Below are positions 12,456 through 23,332 of a stretch of DNA of 64,000 bases, piece by piece. The translations under genes and the position numbers were made by a program. Position 1 is the first letter of the stretch. Each line of letters begins with the position of its first letter. Source of the DNA: Pollenia angustigena (Eukaryota; Arthropoda; Insecta; Diptera; Polleniidae); the NCBI GenBank assembly GCA_930367215.1, contig OV884059.1, positions 71,023,393 to 71,087,392 of the forward strand. Reading direction: 5' to 3'. The notes under the pieces were generated by a model. The model did not search any database. It was not told the origin of the DNA and saw only the letters and a list, made by a program, of their open reading frames with translations.

Positions 12456-13793
12456 AGGGTTACCATATGGCCTGGATTGTCCAGTTTGTTTGGGTCTTGT
12501 CCAGATACCAGTTAAAATACAATTTATGCAGTTAAAAAAAATTATTTAATATTGAAAAATTACTTTTTTATTCATTATATTTTTAAATGATTCATTTAAT
12601 ATTTTGTACAGAACAAAATCGTATACCAAGACAAAAATTGTAAAGGAAACAAATTTAATTTGCCGAAAGACATTCCAATTAACATGATACGGTCCTGTTT
12701 TTAAAAATGTGATAAAAAAAAACTTACAAAATCTATATAAATTGATCTCGATTGTTATTTATGACAATTAGCAAAACTTTTTGTGAAAGGACTTTATGTA
12801 TTTTTTGTAATCTTTACTCACAAGAAACCATTCCTTTAAACGTAAGAGGTACAATTTCATTAAGACTAAATTGTGATGAAAGTTGCAACATGTTTCAAAT
12901 ATTTTTGCTTAGTACTAAAGTAATAAAGTTATTAAACTCTGCAAATAACAGTACAAAATATGTATATGAAGATAAACAAATAGTTATCAGTCATGTTCTA
13001 CTAATAATTAAATCAGGAAAAACTATGGTAATTTTCAAAAAAATTTAACGGGAAATCTCTATCGATTTCAATTTCACTCGAGTTCGATGGCTGTATATCG
13101 ATACCTTCCCATAAGAATGTATTAAGCGACACTTTTTTAGAAAATTAATTTTTGATGTGGAACTATACTAGAAGTTAAGCGCCACATCACGAATGCAAAG
13201 GAAACTAGAGAGAAAATAAAGTTGTATCAACCGTCAAGTTTTCTCACTGGAATAATGTTGCACCCTGTAATTTGTATTATCCGCCAAAGAAATTATGCTA
13301 AGCCACATTTTTAAATATGTTTTGTATTCTGAAAATCGCTTTCCAAATATGTTTCTTTCAATAAAATACACAAATAAATAAGTAAATGAGACGTTTTTTT
13401 TTTTCGTTTCCTACACAATTTTAGAAATGTCGCTTAATACATTCTTATGGGAAAGTATCGATATGTACTTTTTTATGTGAGTTAAATTAATATATACCAA
13501 TGCGAATTTATGTGTACGGTGTTAGCAATTCTACAACAATACAAAAACAAAGTAAATTGGTTCGAACTGTCAAAGTCAGCAGGCTTTTCGCTGCCACTTG
13601 TAGGGAATTGGCCCTAATATATACATAATTTTGTAATATGACAAAAGACTGAATTTCAAATGTAAAAAAATATGAAGTAAAATTTAACTTTTTCTTATAG
13701 TTAAGTGCATTTTAAAATTGTCCAGTTATTTTTTCAAAATCCAGGTGAATTTTTTCTTTTGTCCAGTTATTTGCCTCTTGGTATCTGGCAACC
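12456..13793. mobile_element. hAT-like non-autonomous element with nested MITE
   Basis: The left end 'agggttaccatatggcc' and the reverse complement of the right end 'agggttgccagatacc' form a short diverged TIR. The flanks 'gccccaaa' and 'gtcccaaa' are an 8 bp duplication with one mismatch, the hAT signature. Subterminal 'ttgtccagt' words occur at both ends. A 370 bp MITE (13096-13464) lies inside. The host site is a dispersed repeat ('ggccatgggccccaaa') found again uninterrupted near 61185. No transposase frame remains. Confidence 0.75.
13096..13464. mobile_element. MITE with ~46 bp TIRs, nested in the hAT element
   Basis: The left arm (13096-13145, containing 'cccataagaatgtattaagc') and the right arm (13417-13464, 'gcttaatacattcttatggg') are inverted copies with few mismatches. 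There is no open frame between them. The motif 'ttaagcgaca' is shared with the small foldback at 22318-22409. Confidence 0.85.
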
Positions 13794-14135
13794 CTTGTCC
13801 CAAAAAACGTCTTAAAAATTTGTCTTTTTGAACTGGGGTGCAGGGTATCAAGAGGTGGAGCTTGCCCGGCTATACTTTCTTACTTGTTTATAATTCACAA
13901 TGGTTCTATTACAATGAACACTTCACAGAGACACATCTCAAAATTTATTAAGATCCTTTTTTTTCTTTATAAACCAGTTCATATATCAAATTTATAATGA
14001 CCACGAAAATATTGTTTGCGCCACCGTCTCTTTAAGGTTTCTTCTTTAACATTTATGGTCTGTAATTCCTTATGAATTTTTTGCGTACCCCACACAATCA
14101 TGTGGAGACGGTATTAGGCGTTTGTGCATATGTTG
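13794..14135 (+). repeat. Fragments of dispersed repeat Q
   Basis: 13845-13890 ('gggtatcaag...cccggctatactttcttacttg') and 14086-14135 ('taccccacacaatcatgtgg...') match the two ends of the ~550 bp family seen complete at 50119-50662. The order suggests adjacent broken copies. Confidence 0.5.
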
Positions 14136-14442
14136 GTAACGTATAGCAGTATGAATTTTAAATTCAACTTTTAAATACACTGATCGAATCAGATTTATAA
14201 TCTGAATGTGCAGATAAATGACACTTTTGGTTAAATGAAATTGCTGAACAATATAAAAACTTAAATTTCCGTACAGTTTTTTTGTAAGTAGATCCAAAGG
14301 TGCAAAATAAATTATGTACTTATGCTGTAGCTCAAGGCTGTCCCGATTATATTTACTTACTTGCTCAATTTGATAATTATCGCAACTCACATTCTGATTT
14401 AGTTAAATATTTTTAAACAAATAATTTTATTTTTATTTTTAG

Positions 14443-14511
14443 ATTTATCATCATACGATACAGCTCCAGGATGTGGAGCCCACAAAAAGGTCCTACACGA
14501 CTGTGGGACCT
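14443..14511 (+). other. Candidate orphan exon (unassigned)
   Basis: After a polypyrimidine tract ending 'ttatttttag' there is a 69 bp GC-richer segment that reads 'IYHHTIQLQDVEPTKRSY...' to a stop at 14509-14511 in one frame, and 'SYDTAPGCGAHKKVLHDCG' in another. Its composition stands out from the AT-rich surroundings and an acceptor-like site precedes it. It lies just beyond the 3' end of SDR copy A but does not match the expected SDR C-terminus on either strand. No family recognised. Confidence 0.2.
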
Positions 14512-14730
14512 TAGGTTTAGTCTTTTATTTATTTTACAATTAATGGTAAGTTTAACAAATTTATTTTCGAGTTCATTAAAAATCATGAAATTTCTTCAAT
14601 TCCATTGATTCAAAATTTTTCGCCAAACGGTTTTATTATAAGTTCATTGATCTAAAATTTATTTATGTATTTAAAATTGTTTTTACTACATTTAAAAGAA
14701 AAATAATACCCCTTTCGGAAAAGGATTTAC

Positions 14731-15512
14731 CTGTACATGTGGTGGAGTTTGTAGGCAATAAATCACAGCGTCTGCAATATCTGAAGATTCTAGATATGGG
14801 TACTTTTGGGTAAAATCCAAAGCTCTTTCGGGAAAAATCTCGGTACTCACTATGCCCGGGCTAATACTCTAAAATAAAAAATATTTACTATAATAACAAT
14901 TTTGTTTTTTTTTTAATCACTTCAATTACTTACGGTCACTTTGATTTTTGAATTATGCATGGAAAACTCATTCCGATAAACTTCGGCCATGGCGGTTTAG
15001 GCATGTTTTGTAGGTGGATACATATTACCGGACATACCGGGAAAATGTGGAACTTTATGACCGGCTATGCTATTCATTATGATCACATGGCCCAGACCAT
15101 TATCATTCTTTGGCATTGCCTTAAATGCTTCTCTAGTGCAATATGCCACACCCATAACATTCCTTTCAATTGTGGCATGTAAATCGTCTGTGTTATTTTC
15201 CGCGATAAGTTCTGTATCACGTACTATGCCGGCGTTATTTATTAATACCGCTATGGATCCATAAACATTGGCAATCTTTTTGAATGTTTGAACTACATCT
15301 TTTTCGTTGCGAACATCACATTTAAGGGCTTGTAAACGTTGTTGTTTTTCTTTATTACCTTGCCACCGATCACGTAATTTTTCTATGCGTTCATGGCGTC
15401 TAGCCAGACCAACAACAACCATGCCATGTTTAACAAGTGCAATGCAGCAGGCCGCTCCTATGCCCGCACTGGCTCCCGTTACAACAGCCACTTTATTTTG
15501 CCACTTTTCCAT
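14731..15512 (-). pseudogene. SDR copy A: farnesol-dehydrogenase/DHRS11-like, in-frame stop
   Basis: Classical short-chain dehydrogenase fold. Exon 1 is 15512-14934 and exon 2 is 14868-14731; the 65 bp intron has GT (gtaagt) and AG ends and joins 'KIKVT' to 'SISPG' in phase 0, as in copies B and C. Visible motifs are TGASAGIG (12-19, cofactor loop), NNAG, Ser148 and Tyr165-x3-Lys169. Arginines follow the second strand ('GLARR'), which in this family favours NADP(H). The frame is otherwise clean, but codon 172, three positions after the catalytic Lys, is TAA (14997-14999), and the reading resumes 'TAMAEVY' behind it. Exon 2 ends at 'TPPHVQ' before a GT; no third exon with the usual C-terminus was found, whereas B and C read through that point. 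Likely a young pseudogene; a readthrough product, polymorphism or assembly error is possible. Family substrates include farnesol and other alcohols or steroids; the substrate here is unknown. Confidence 0.85.
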
Positions 15513-15531
15513 TCTTTATTTGATCGAAAAA

Positions 15532-15541
<10 letters not shown>

Positions 15542-15565
<24 letters not shown>

Positions 15566-15568
15566 TTT
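15542..15568. repeat. Poly-T tract upstream of SDR copy A
   Basis: A run of about 27 T (poly-A on the coding strand) ends about 30 bp before the start codon of copy A. It is probably a simple repeat within the 5' leader or promoter region. Confidence 0.8.
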
Positions 15569-15569
15569 G

Positions 15570-17410
15570 CCACAGTTTGGCCGCAGTCTTTAATAAGATT
15601 TGAATGCAAGTAGTGAACAGTGTAAATATTTGAAAAGAACTAAAAGATTTGTGCATAAAATTTCAATACAAAAAAGAGGCAAGAACAACGCATACAAAGT
15701 ATTGAATCAATGCTACCATAGAAGAAGGCTGGAATGGATGGCTTTTATTAGAAATCTTGCTTAAGTGCTGAATATGTATTGGTGATAAATATCCCTGCAG
15801 GAAAAGCCACTAGTGAATCCGTACTGACGGACGTTGGTACTACTGACTAGGTAGTTGCTTTGGGAACATATGTAGACATTGGAACCAGAGAATCGCTAGT
15901 ACATTTTAGTAAAAGTAGTCTACACTTTTTGTAAGAATACGAAATAATAACAATCTCTTTTTATTATTTCTTCAACTTTTATAGGAATTGTACTTCTCAG
16001 TTGTTATTGATAAAATCTTTTTCGTATTAAAGCCAAATATAGTGGCAAATGTAATGTACTGTAGACACTTCGTTGACAATGTCACCAATATAGTCGACAA
16101 AACTGGTGACTTGAAGACACTTGCACCCAGGTTTCCTTCAGGGATGTTTGTATATGTAGAAAAAATTGTTTGAATATATTTCAATATTGCTTGTGGTATA
16201 ACATTATTATAGTATATTTCTTTCAAACCTTCGCTTCTCTTCAGTATCTCTTACAGACATGAGTGATTACTGGGTCATGATCAATTTTATTTTATTTTTC
16301 AGATCAGTATAAAATGTATTACAATCAAACTGATAGATGCAGACTAGTTCGTTTTTAATAAATACCATTGACATGGTTCTATTCAAAAGCAATCGAGATC
16401 TCAAATAACCTCTTTGAATCTGATCGGTAATATTACAAATTATTAGCATATTGGACTCACTGTACGACAAATTTCAACTTCACCTCACCCATGATCAAAC
16501 TGACCAGATTCTGAAAATATAGTTAAAAAAAAAGCCATCTCTCAGTTTTTCGCTGAAACAAAACAAACCAATCCATCCGTACTTAAATCAAGGCGAAGTG
16601 GTGGCAATAGTACGGTACGGTAAGTACGGATTTCCTTAAATCAAGTGCAGAACGCTTGATTCATTTACATATTATTCAAGTGTGAAATACTTAACTTATC
16701 CATATTTAATCCCGCATTCGTACTAAAAATAATCCGAAAACAGGGGGCTACAGCGTATTTTGATTCAAAAAGCAAAATTTTTTGAAAGCAATTTCCGATT
16801 CGAAAGTTGAACCGTACTGCGTAACTCGTTCGAAACGATGACAGAGTTGTATTTATAAACAAATGGGTTGGTAGCACTGCTATTAAAATACCAAAATGGA
16901 CGAAAATATCCCACAACAAAACAAATAATAAATACTATTCAATGTGTGAAAAATATTATAATTGATTTTTTTAATAAAAATGTATTGTACTTTATACTGC
17001 TTTTTGTTTGTAAACGTAATTTTTATTTAAATTTAAAATTTCAAGACTACAAATATTAAAACATTTTCAATAATAACGTTAGAAAACATTTATTTTATAT
17101 CAATTATAATATAATTAGGTTTAATTTGTTTAGTTTACACTATTATTTATCTTGAACTTTGTCATTTGCACTTTGTCACTAACAAAATAGCTTTCGAACA
17201 ATTTCCTAACGCTTTTTACATAACTGTCAATTAAATACATTAAAAGCGAGATAAAATTAGTCTCAAACTGTGCTTGATGGAATAATTTCTGAGATATATT
17301 AATCTCGAGTCGTAATTCCGAAAGTGAGATTAGATTGAATCTAACCAAAACACTTACCCCACAGAACCAGATAGAATATTATTATTTTACTTACTCGTTA
17401 TCAAGGTTAT
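15570..17410. other. Non-coding stretch
   Basis: No credible gene. A local repeat of 'gtacgg' ('gtacggtacggtaagtacgg') lies near 16610. The overlapping frames at 15972-16226 and 15988-16173 have no protein-like features. Confidence 0.5.
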
Positions 17411-17411
17411 C

Positions 17412-17560
17412 AACTACAGGTGGTGTCGGAACAGCAACGATCCGAAAACAACAGAACCAACATAGGATTCTTTGCATTGCATTGTGAGTGCTTATAAATC
17501 TAAATGTCAACCAATCTCAGCAAAACACGAACAAATGCCGTTTCGATACCACCTGTAGTT
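17412..17560. mobile_element. Short MITE (~149 bp)
   Basis: The left end 'aactacaggtggtgtcg' and right end 'cgataccacctgtagtt' are inverted with one mismatch, extending about 27 bp. Target duplication uncertain. No coding capacity. Confidence 0.7.
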
Positions 17561-18055
17561 AATCAGCGTTGCTCGTTTCAAATACTTGTTCGCTTTTGTT
17601 GTTTTCCGCCCTTTGTTTACAGAAGAATTCTCAATTAGAAGACGCCAGCAGCATGAACAATATGGTTTCCGTAATCATTCTACTTTTAAAATTTGATTTA
17701 TTTAACTAAATAATTTCAAAAAATAGAATATGGGAATTATTGCTTTTTGTTTTAATTTTTAAATATGAAAATAAGCTACATTTTTCTTTTTGTAGTGTTG
17801 TTGTTGTGTCTATAACAAATTTTTATAAACACACACGTATACATATTGGTTTCTGAAAGTTGTCCCATTTTGGATTGTTTTAAGTACTTTAAAGCATAAT
17901 CCGTACTTATGACTGTTTATTTGACTATTTGACGAAAACCACATCAGCGCTGATACATGCGCTGGCTATTACTCACTACTAAGAAGCAGCGGAGAAGCGA
18001 ATACCATTAAGTATATTTTTAATTTAATGATTGAATAACTTCGCATTATCCCTTA

Positions 18056-18318
18056 GTCTGAGTTCATACGGTTCATGTCTTATTGGCAAGATTGCTACTT
18101 TATAGGCGAGAGGAACGAGGGGAAAAGAAACGAGTACACAGATGCATGTACTGTCTATACGTTTTGCTTTTTCATTCGTTGTTTAATTTTGTTATTGTTT
18201 TCAATATCAAAAAAGCACATGTCGTCAACATGACATGAATCATTTGAACGCCAATTCATGTTCAAAGAAGAAAAAGAAAGTATCTTGTCAATAAGACATG
18301 AGCCGTATGAACTCAGAC
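18056..18318. mobile_element. Harbinger-like MITE, family H1, copy 1 (263 bp)
   Basis: TIRs of about 37 bp with two mismatches: 'gtctgagttcatacgg' at the left and its inverse at the right. Both flanks are TTA (18053-18055 and 18319-18321), the 3 bp duplication typical of PIF/Harbinger. A second, about 95% similar copy at 59761-60026 has the same limits and the same TTA flanks, which confirms the boundaries. Confidence 0.9.
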
Positions 18319-18321
18319 TTA

Positions 18322-19270
18322 TAAGCAAGCAGGTTGTAATTGAATACTTTAAATCATTATTTAAAAAAAAAAAAAAAAACGATCAATGTTTTATGTGCTT
18401 CTGTTATTCCCTTACATCGAAGCAGGTTGTATTGCAATGATTTTAAAATGTGTTGGCGATCATTTCCGAAATATTACTGAACATAGAAATTAATTTTTTT
18501 TTTATAACGCAATCAGTTATCAAATTGTTTTTTAGCAGAGAAGAAAAAAGTTGTGCTTCTAAGTAATTCGCAATGTTAAAATCATGCCTCTTGTAAGCAG
18601 TTTTGTAAATGGGTATTGCGCTTCTCTCCCTTACAAAACTGCTTACCAGTAAGCTCAATTTTTACTGGGCAACGATTCTTGACATGAAAGACTCGTTAGA
18701 TAATCTTACCCACGTCTTAAACGATTCCCACAACGATTGAAGAAGCGTCTTTCACTGTGTTATGAAGGAATCTCAGTCTACGATTAAAAAAATGCGGCAT
18801 TGACGATCAACGACGCACTGTGGCGCCTTTTCCCAAAAACCGTGGCAAAAATACAAAATTTGATGACAAAATTTTGTAAAATGAATGAACACATCGTATA
18901 AAGACCATTTTACTGATCAGAACTCAAAAACGTTTTTCTTAATTGGATAAGAATTATAGCTGGTGGAGCTGCTTAAAGTGGCAGTTGCCGTTTTTCAGAC
19001 ACCCTATATTTAGGTACTTTTTACAAATAAAATAGAGAATATCTAAAAATGGGCAAAAATGGTCACGCCCATATTTTGTTAGCATATTTACTACACAGTA
19101 CTTTAAATAATTTAGCTAAATTGGGCCACAAAAAATGACAGGTTTTCTTGAAATTTGAAGAAAGATGTAACAATCTTATAGACAGCGTTGCCACAGCCAA
19201 GATATTTTTGCAACCAAAATTAAAAAAAAATTGCCAAATAAGGAAAAAAGCTACCAAAATTTTAATATTT
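18322..19270. other. Non-coding stretch
   Basis: No gene seen. It includes a poly-A tract (18362-18379). The segment 18700-18990 is less AT-rich and may be an old transposon remnant, but no family could be named. The frames at 18258-18440 and 18443-18658 are not protein-like. Confidence 0.45.
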
Positions 19271-20570
19271 TTTATATTTTATGTTATCATAATGTGAATG
19301 TTCTTCCTGGATATAAAAAGGTAACCTCTGCCAAAAAAGAAGCAGTACCATCTAATGTAAAAGTTACTGAAGTATCAGCAGAAGTTGAACTGCAAGACGT
19401 AATGGATCATACATCTAAACGCTTAGTTCAAAGTTTTCCTGAAAAAGAAAGAGCATTACTTCCAGATAGGCTTACATTGATAAGCAAGTGGGGATGTGAT
19501 GGATCATCTGGTCAAAGTGCTTACAAACAAACAATATCGACAACTGACATAACTATTACAGATGCAAATATGTTTATGGCTTCTATAGTTCCTTTACCGA
19601 CTTAGAGGTGAAATCTCTGAGCATTGGAAAAATCCTCGCCCATCGTCAGTCCATTTTTGCCGTCCGATATTTTTTAAATATGCAAAGGAGTCTTCAGAAA
19701 TAATCAAGTCTACAGTAAATGAAATAAAAAAGCAAATTTCCGAACTAAAGCCTTCTGTTATTATGAATTTTGTCTTACAATGATTGATGGCAAAGTCTTA
19801 AATGTAATAACAGATACTTCTTCAACTTTGAAGTGTGCAATTTGCAAAAAGTCACAGAAGGACTTTCAAAATTTTAATGATTCAAGTGATGAGCAAAACT
19901 ATGAATATGGAATTTCTCCGTTACATGCCAGAATTAGGTGCATGGAGTTTATTTTAAAATTAGCGTACACAATTCCGAGAGTAGGAGAACGTTTTCATGA
20001 GAATGCAACACCAAAAGAAAAACTAACTGCTCGAAAAAATATTATACAAAATGAATTTCTTAAGAACCTTGGACTAAAAATAGACTGCCCAAAGCAGGGA
20101 TATGGAAATACTAACGATGGTAACATGTCCAGATCGTTTTTTGAAAATGATGAGGTAACAGCCCAAATTACCATATTATAAAAAGGTTGGCAGTTATTCT
20201 AAATGTTTTAAACTCTAGAGAAATGGTAAATGGCCCAAAGTTTCAGGATTATGCATCAAAAACTGCCAGGCTTTTGGCTCAAAAGTACCCTGAGAAGAAA
20301 CTTACTCCTACATACTCCATAAGATTTTGGCTCATAGCCAAAATTTAATTGAATGTCAATGCTTACAAGCACTTTAGATATGCGAATACTTGCAAAATTT
20401 CACGGATTAGACAGAATGAGGATCTTTTAAATATGTTGGCGGCCTCTTCAGACCCACTGATTTCATTGTGGAGACATGTAAGATCTCGAAAGGATTTGGA
20501 AGAATATAATTATAGTTTCGATATGTTAAGTCTATTACAAATCGCTCAAAATGTTAATGACTATTTTGAA
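19270..20570 (+). pseudogene. RAG1-core/Transib-like transposase relic
   Basis: Three frame-broken blocks in one order resemble the catalytic core shared by RAG1 and Transib transposases. Block 1 (to 19602) contains 'KWGCDGSSGQSAYKQ', the first acidic motif (Asp codon 19498-19500). After a frameshift near 19602, 'NPRPSSVHFCRPI' follows. After another near 19775, 'LTMIDGKVLNV', a CxxC pair ('KCAICKK', 19834-19845), 'YGISPLHARIRCMEF' and 'GNTNDGNMSRSFF' follow. After a third shift (about 20165) comes 'HKILAHSQNLIE' (about 20320-20355, its own frame), which parallels RAG1's 'HKTLAHVPEIIE'. Then 'HFRYANTCKISRIRQNEDLL' and 'SSDPLIS' finish the match. The segment that should sit between these two, carrying the catalytic Glu, is deleted. 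The N-terminal half and TIRs are not found. Clearly inactive. The motif comparison is from memory, not from a search. Confidence 0.7.
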
Positions 20571-20574
20571 TAAA

Positions 20575-21394
20575 ACTAACTATTAAAAAAATTAATAAAA
20601 ATAACTCAATATCATATTATAATATATCATACTATAAAATAATATTATAAATTAACATTAGTATTAAAAATATTTCAATAATTTTTATCTGTAATATAAA
20701 TAAAAAGAGTTATGTTATTAAAACATGTTACATTAGAGTAGCATTTTTTCTAGACTTCCCTATGAGAATGTCATTTAAAGCACAAAAAGTTGTGTTTTAA
20801 ATGTTTGAGAAATTTGAAAAATATCATTACTTCAACATATATGATTTTTGCGACAAGAAAGGTTAAAGGTATCATTGTGTCCAATGCCTATTACAATAAT
20901 GGAGCACTTATTTTGATCCTAAGAGATTTAAAAATCAAGTGTTTTCCCCCCATTACAAATTTCTTGGTAACTTCAAAAATTATGATGTTTTCAACAAAAA
21001 AACCACTGTGCACAGTGCCTCCATAAAGCTATGGCCAATAATGATGCTCATTTTTAAGTTATGATGTTTGTAAAAAAAACAGTCGAAAGCAGACACTGTG
21101 CACAGAGTCGCGCCTAACCTATGACCTTGCAAATCATGTATATTAAAGATAAAGGAGTTTTCTTTAAAATGCTTTTTAAAATTTTTAAATATCTTTATCA
21201 GTTCAAAAGTTATGATTTTTGCAACGAAAAAAGTCAAAAGGCCCCACTGTGTGACGCTGTGTATAAGACTCCCAGTATCTCTTATACGATTGAAAATGCT
21301 AGCTGGGTATGAAGTAATTATGTTTTTGTTTGAATGTTTTTTTTTTATAAAAATCAAATAACAATTTTAAAAAAAAACTAAATTTTAAATTGTC
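20575..21394. other. Non-coding stretch with tandem-like ~130 bp repeats
   Basis: After an AT-only patch (20580-20700), three similar segments occur between about 20800 and 21290. Each has 'aaaa(t/a)t(a/t)tgat(g/t)tttt(g/c)' followed by 'cactgtg(c/t)(a/g)ca' and 'tcttggtaactt/ttcaaaagttat'-like words. They look like a degenerate local repeat. No gene. Confidence 0.4.
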
Positions 21395-21668
21395 CGATTT
21401 TTTTGACGATTTTTCTAAGAGACGTGTGGCATTTGATGCAAATTTAAACATATTCTCCAATTTGTAACATAAAATATCAGGATCCACAGTATCAAATGCT
21501 TTGGAATGATCCAATTGAACTAAAAAAGGAATCTTTTTGTTATCCACCTGTTTTTCTGATATCCTCCGCAACATCAACCAGGGCTGTAAAGCAACTGTGC
21601 TTTCTGCGATTTTTTGATTTTTTCAGGAAATTTATGATTTCCTCACAAATTTATCTGGCAGCCCTGGA
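21395..21668 (-). mobile_element. hAT-like terminus containing a captured reverse-transcriptase fragment
   Basis: At the right, 'tctggcagccctg' is the inverse of a hAT-type end 'cagggctgccaga'; the same end occurs at 63150-63162. At the left, 'ccgatttttttgacgatttttc' is also found at 63089-63111, directly inside that second copy. Between them (about 21420-21608, minus strand) is a reverse-transcriptase piece reading 'PFLVQLDHSKAFDTVDPDI' and 'YKLENMFKFASNATRL', the same family as 23757-26706. So a ~190 bp RT segment lies within the MITE sequence. Confidence 0.6.
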
Positions 21669-21769
21669 TGTTACCCTTGTAAACTAATGCTCCGTGAGAA
21701 GGAATGCACCCATACACACTTTATCAAAACACACATTTCACTTTATTAATTTGGCAGTGGGATATTCAC

Positions 21770-22130
21770 CGTGATTTTGATTTTTGTTTGTTCCATTAGG
21801 AACTCCTGACGTAGTACTTCCGGCATGGCAGTTTAAGCGTATTTGGTTAGAACACCCGCTATCTAGAGCACAAAATGACCAACATAACTATTGTTTAAAT
21901 TATTAGACCACTTAAGAACACTGTCTCGGCAAATATATTTCACTTCAGCAAAAGTTTCGCTCCCATAATATTTCTCCAAAATATCTCTAAAATCTCCAGT
22001 GTTATTATGATCGATGATCTGAGTATTTTTCAGGACCCCGGCATTATTAATTAGCGCACATAAATCACCTTAGTGATCTGCTATCCAAGCAAATGTCATA
22101 TTCTTAGTACGAACCAATCCAATGTGACGG
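21770..22130 (-). pseudogene. SDR relic D
   Basis: On the minus strand, decayed SDR sequence reads from about 22130: 'VRTKNMTFAWIADH', a stop, then 'CALINNAGVLKNTQI' (NNAG motif), a degenerate stretch, another stop, then 'KYA', TAA, 'TAMPEVLRQEFLMEQTKIK'. The catalytic Tyr is lost (the YxxxK position reads GVLTK). A TAA occupies the same codon as in copy A. The exon ends at the conserved 'KIKIT' followed by a weak GT (gtgaat), but no second exon was found. It belongs to the A/B/C family and is non-functional. Confidence 0.8.
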
Positions 22131-22317
22131 ATATCGGATTAAATAAGAAACCAATTACTAATTTTATCAAGACCTAACCACAAAAATAGCTTAAGGGACA
22201 TCATTTTCAGTTTTTGCTTCTTTTTTTATAATTAAATTTTTTCGCAATACTTGTATCATCTCCTAAAAAGTCATGGTCAAATAAGGTACCGTTACGATTT
22301 TATAGCTAAAACAATTT

Positions 22318-22409
22318 AAGCTTAAGCGACAAACTTCATACTAAATTTCTATGAAATAAAATTTTAAAAAACATTCTCCTGTAAAATTGTGTTTTTGTCG
22401 CTTAAGCTT
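22318..22409. repeat. Small foldback
   Basis: 'aagcttaagcgacaaa' at 22318 is inverted as 'tttgtcgcttaagctt' ending at 22409, with a 60 bp loop. The motif resembles the arm core of the MITE at 13096-13464. Possibly a minimal MITE. Confidence 0.6.
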
Positions 22410-23099
22410 TTTTTACGTTACAGGCTTGATATATAGAAATATGGCGTGAGGTTGCATGTCAGTTAATGGTAAACTTTGACCATAAGCCTACTGAAGCATG
22501 ATAATGCAACATACCATGATATACTCTTGACTACTCGATGTCGGCAGATGAACAGAAATACCTAATTTAGGGATCACATTTGTATGAGGGCTACGTGAGA
22601 TAATAGACTATTTCAAAATACTTCGTCCTTATGTACCAAATTTGTTAAAATTGGCAAACATGACTTACATGTATAAGATTGCTTTTCCGCTAGATACTTT
22701 GGGGATCACGTGGTAGTTTTTGCTTAGTAAAGCAAAATCAGCACTAGTTGCTCATCGCTAGGTGGTGTTGCTACTCAACATATTCTGCTAGCATTTTCAG
22801 AAATCGGCGGAGGTTAGATAGCTTCAGCTCCTAAGTAAGGGCCGGATTATGCACATAAATTTTTACCTGAGTATGCTGATTCCTCTCACACTCAAGAGGT
22901 GGTATGTAAATCCATTGTTTGTCACCGGGGTGATCTGCAAAACGGTTGTCGGTTTTTTTCAAATTGGTATTCGTTCAAATGTCAGAGAGGCCGTTTTTTA
23001 ATTATATAGTATAGTTTGGTAATAAAATTTCTATGACTCCCTTTCACATATAGGAAATCATAAGGCTTATAGACGAAGTGTGTTGGCAAGGGGTCCAGT
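22410..23099. other. Non-coding stretch, nothing recognised
   Basis: No exon-like or repeat structure that I can name. Composition is slightly less AT-rich at 22680-22950. Confidence 0.4.
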
Positions 23100-23332
23100 T
23101 TTTTCTCTCTCGACTACAAATTGCGTATGTCTGACTTTCAATTTTCAACATTTAAAACGTGTTACTCTATTCAGCTCTGTAATGGAATAAAACAAAAAGT
23201 GTTTCGTTCCTAAGGCTAGGATAATAAACCTAAGTCAATTGCTTCGGAAAATAATTGCAGTTCACTTACTTAACCTTCAAATATTTTCGAATTATCTTTT
23301 TTGACTTGGTTCGCTTCAGTTCTAACCCCGCC
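23100..23332 (-). mobile_element. Diverged copy of MITE Y
   Basis: Read on the minus strand, this shares 'gaaccaagtcaaaaaaga', 'attcgaaaatat', 'taagtaagt' and 'ccttaggaacgaaac' in the same order with the element at 1170-1417. The terminal 'agggctcag' is partly degraded here. Similarity is roughly 75%, so it is an old copy. Confidence 0.65.

Noticed and set aside
13970..14000. Third exon of SDR copy A (minus strand 'IYELVYK')
   Set aside because: Weak resemblance to the family C-terminus but no splice acceptor; the reading soon stops.
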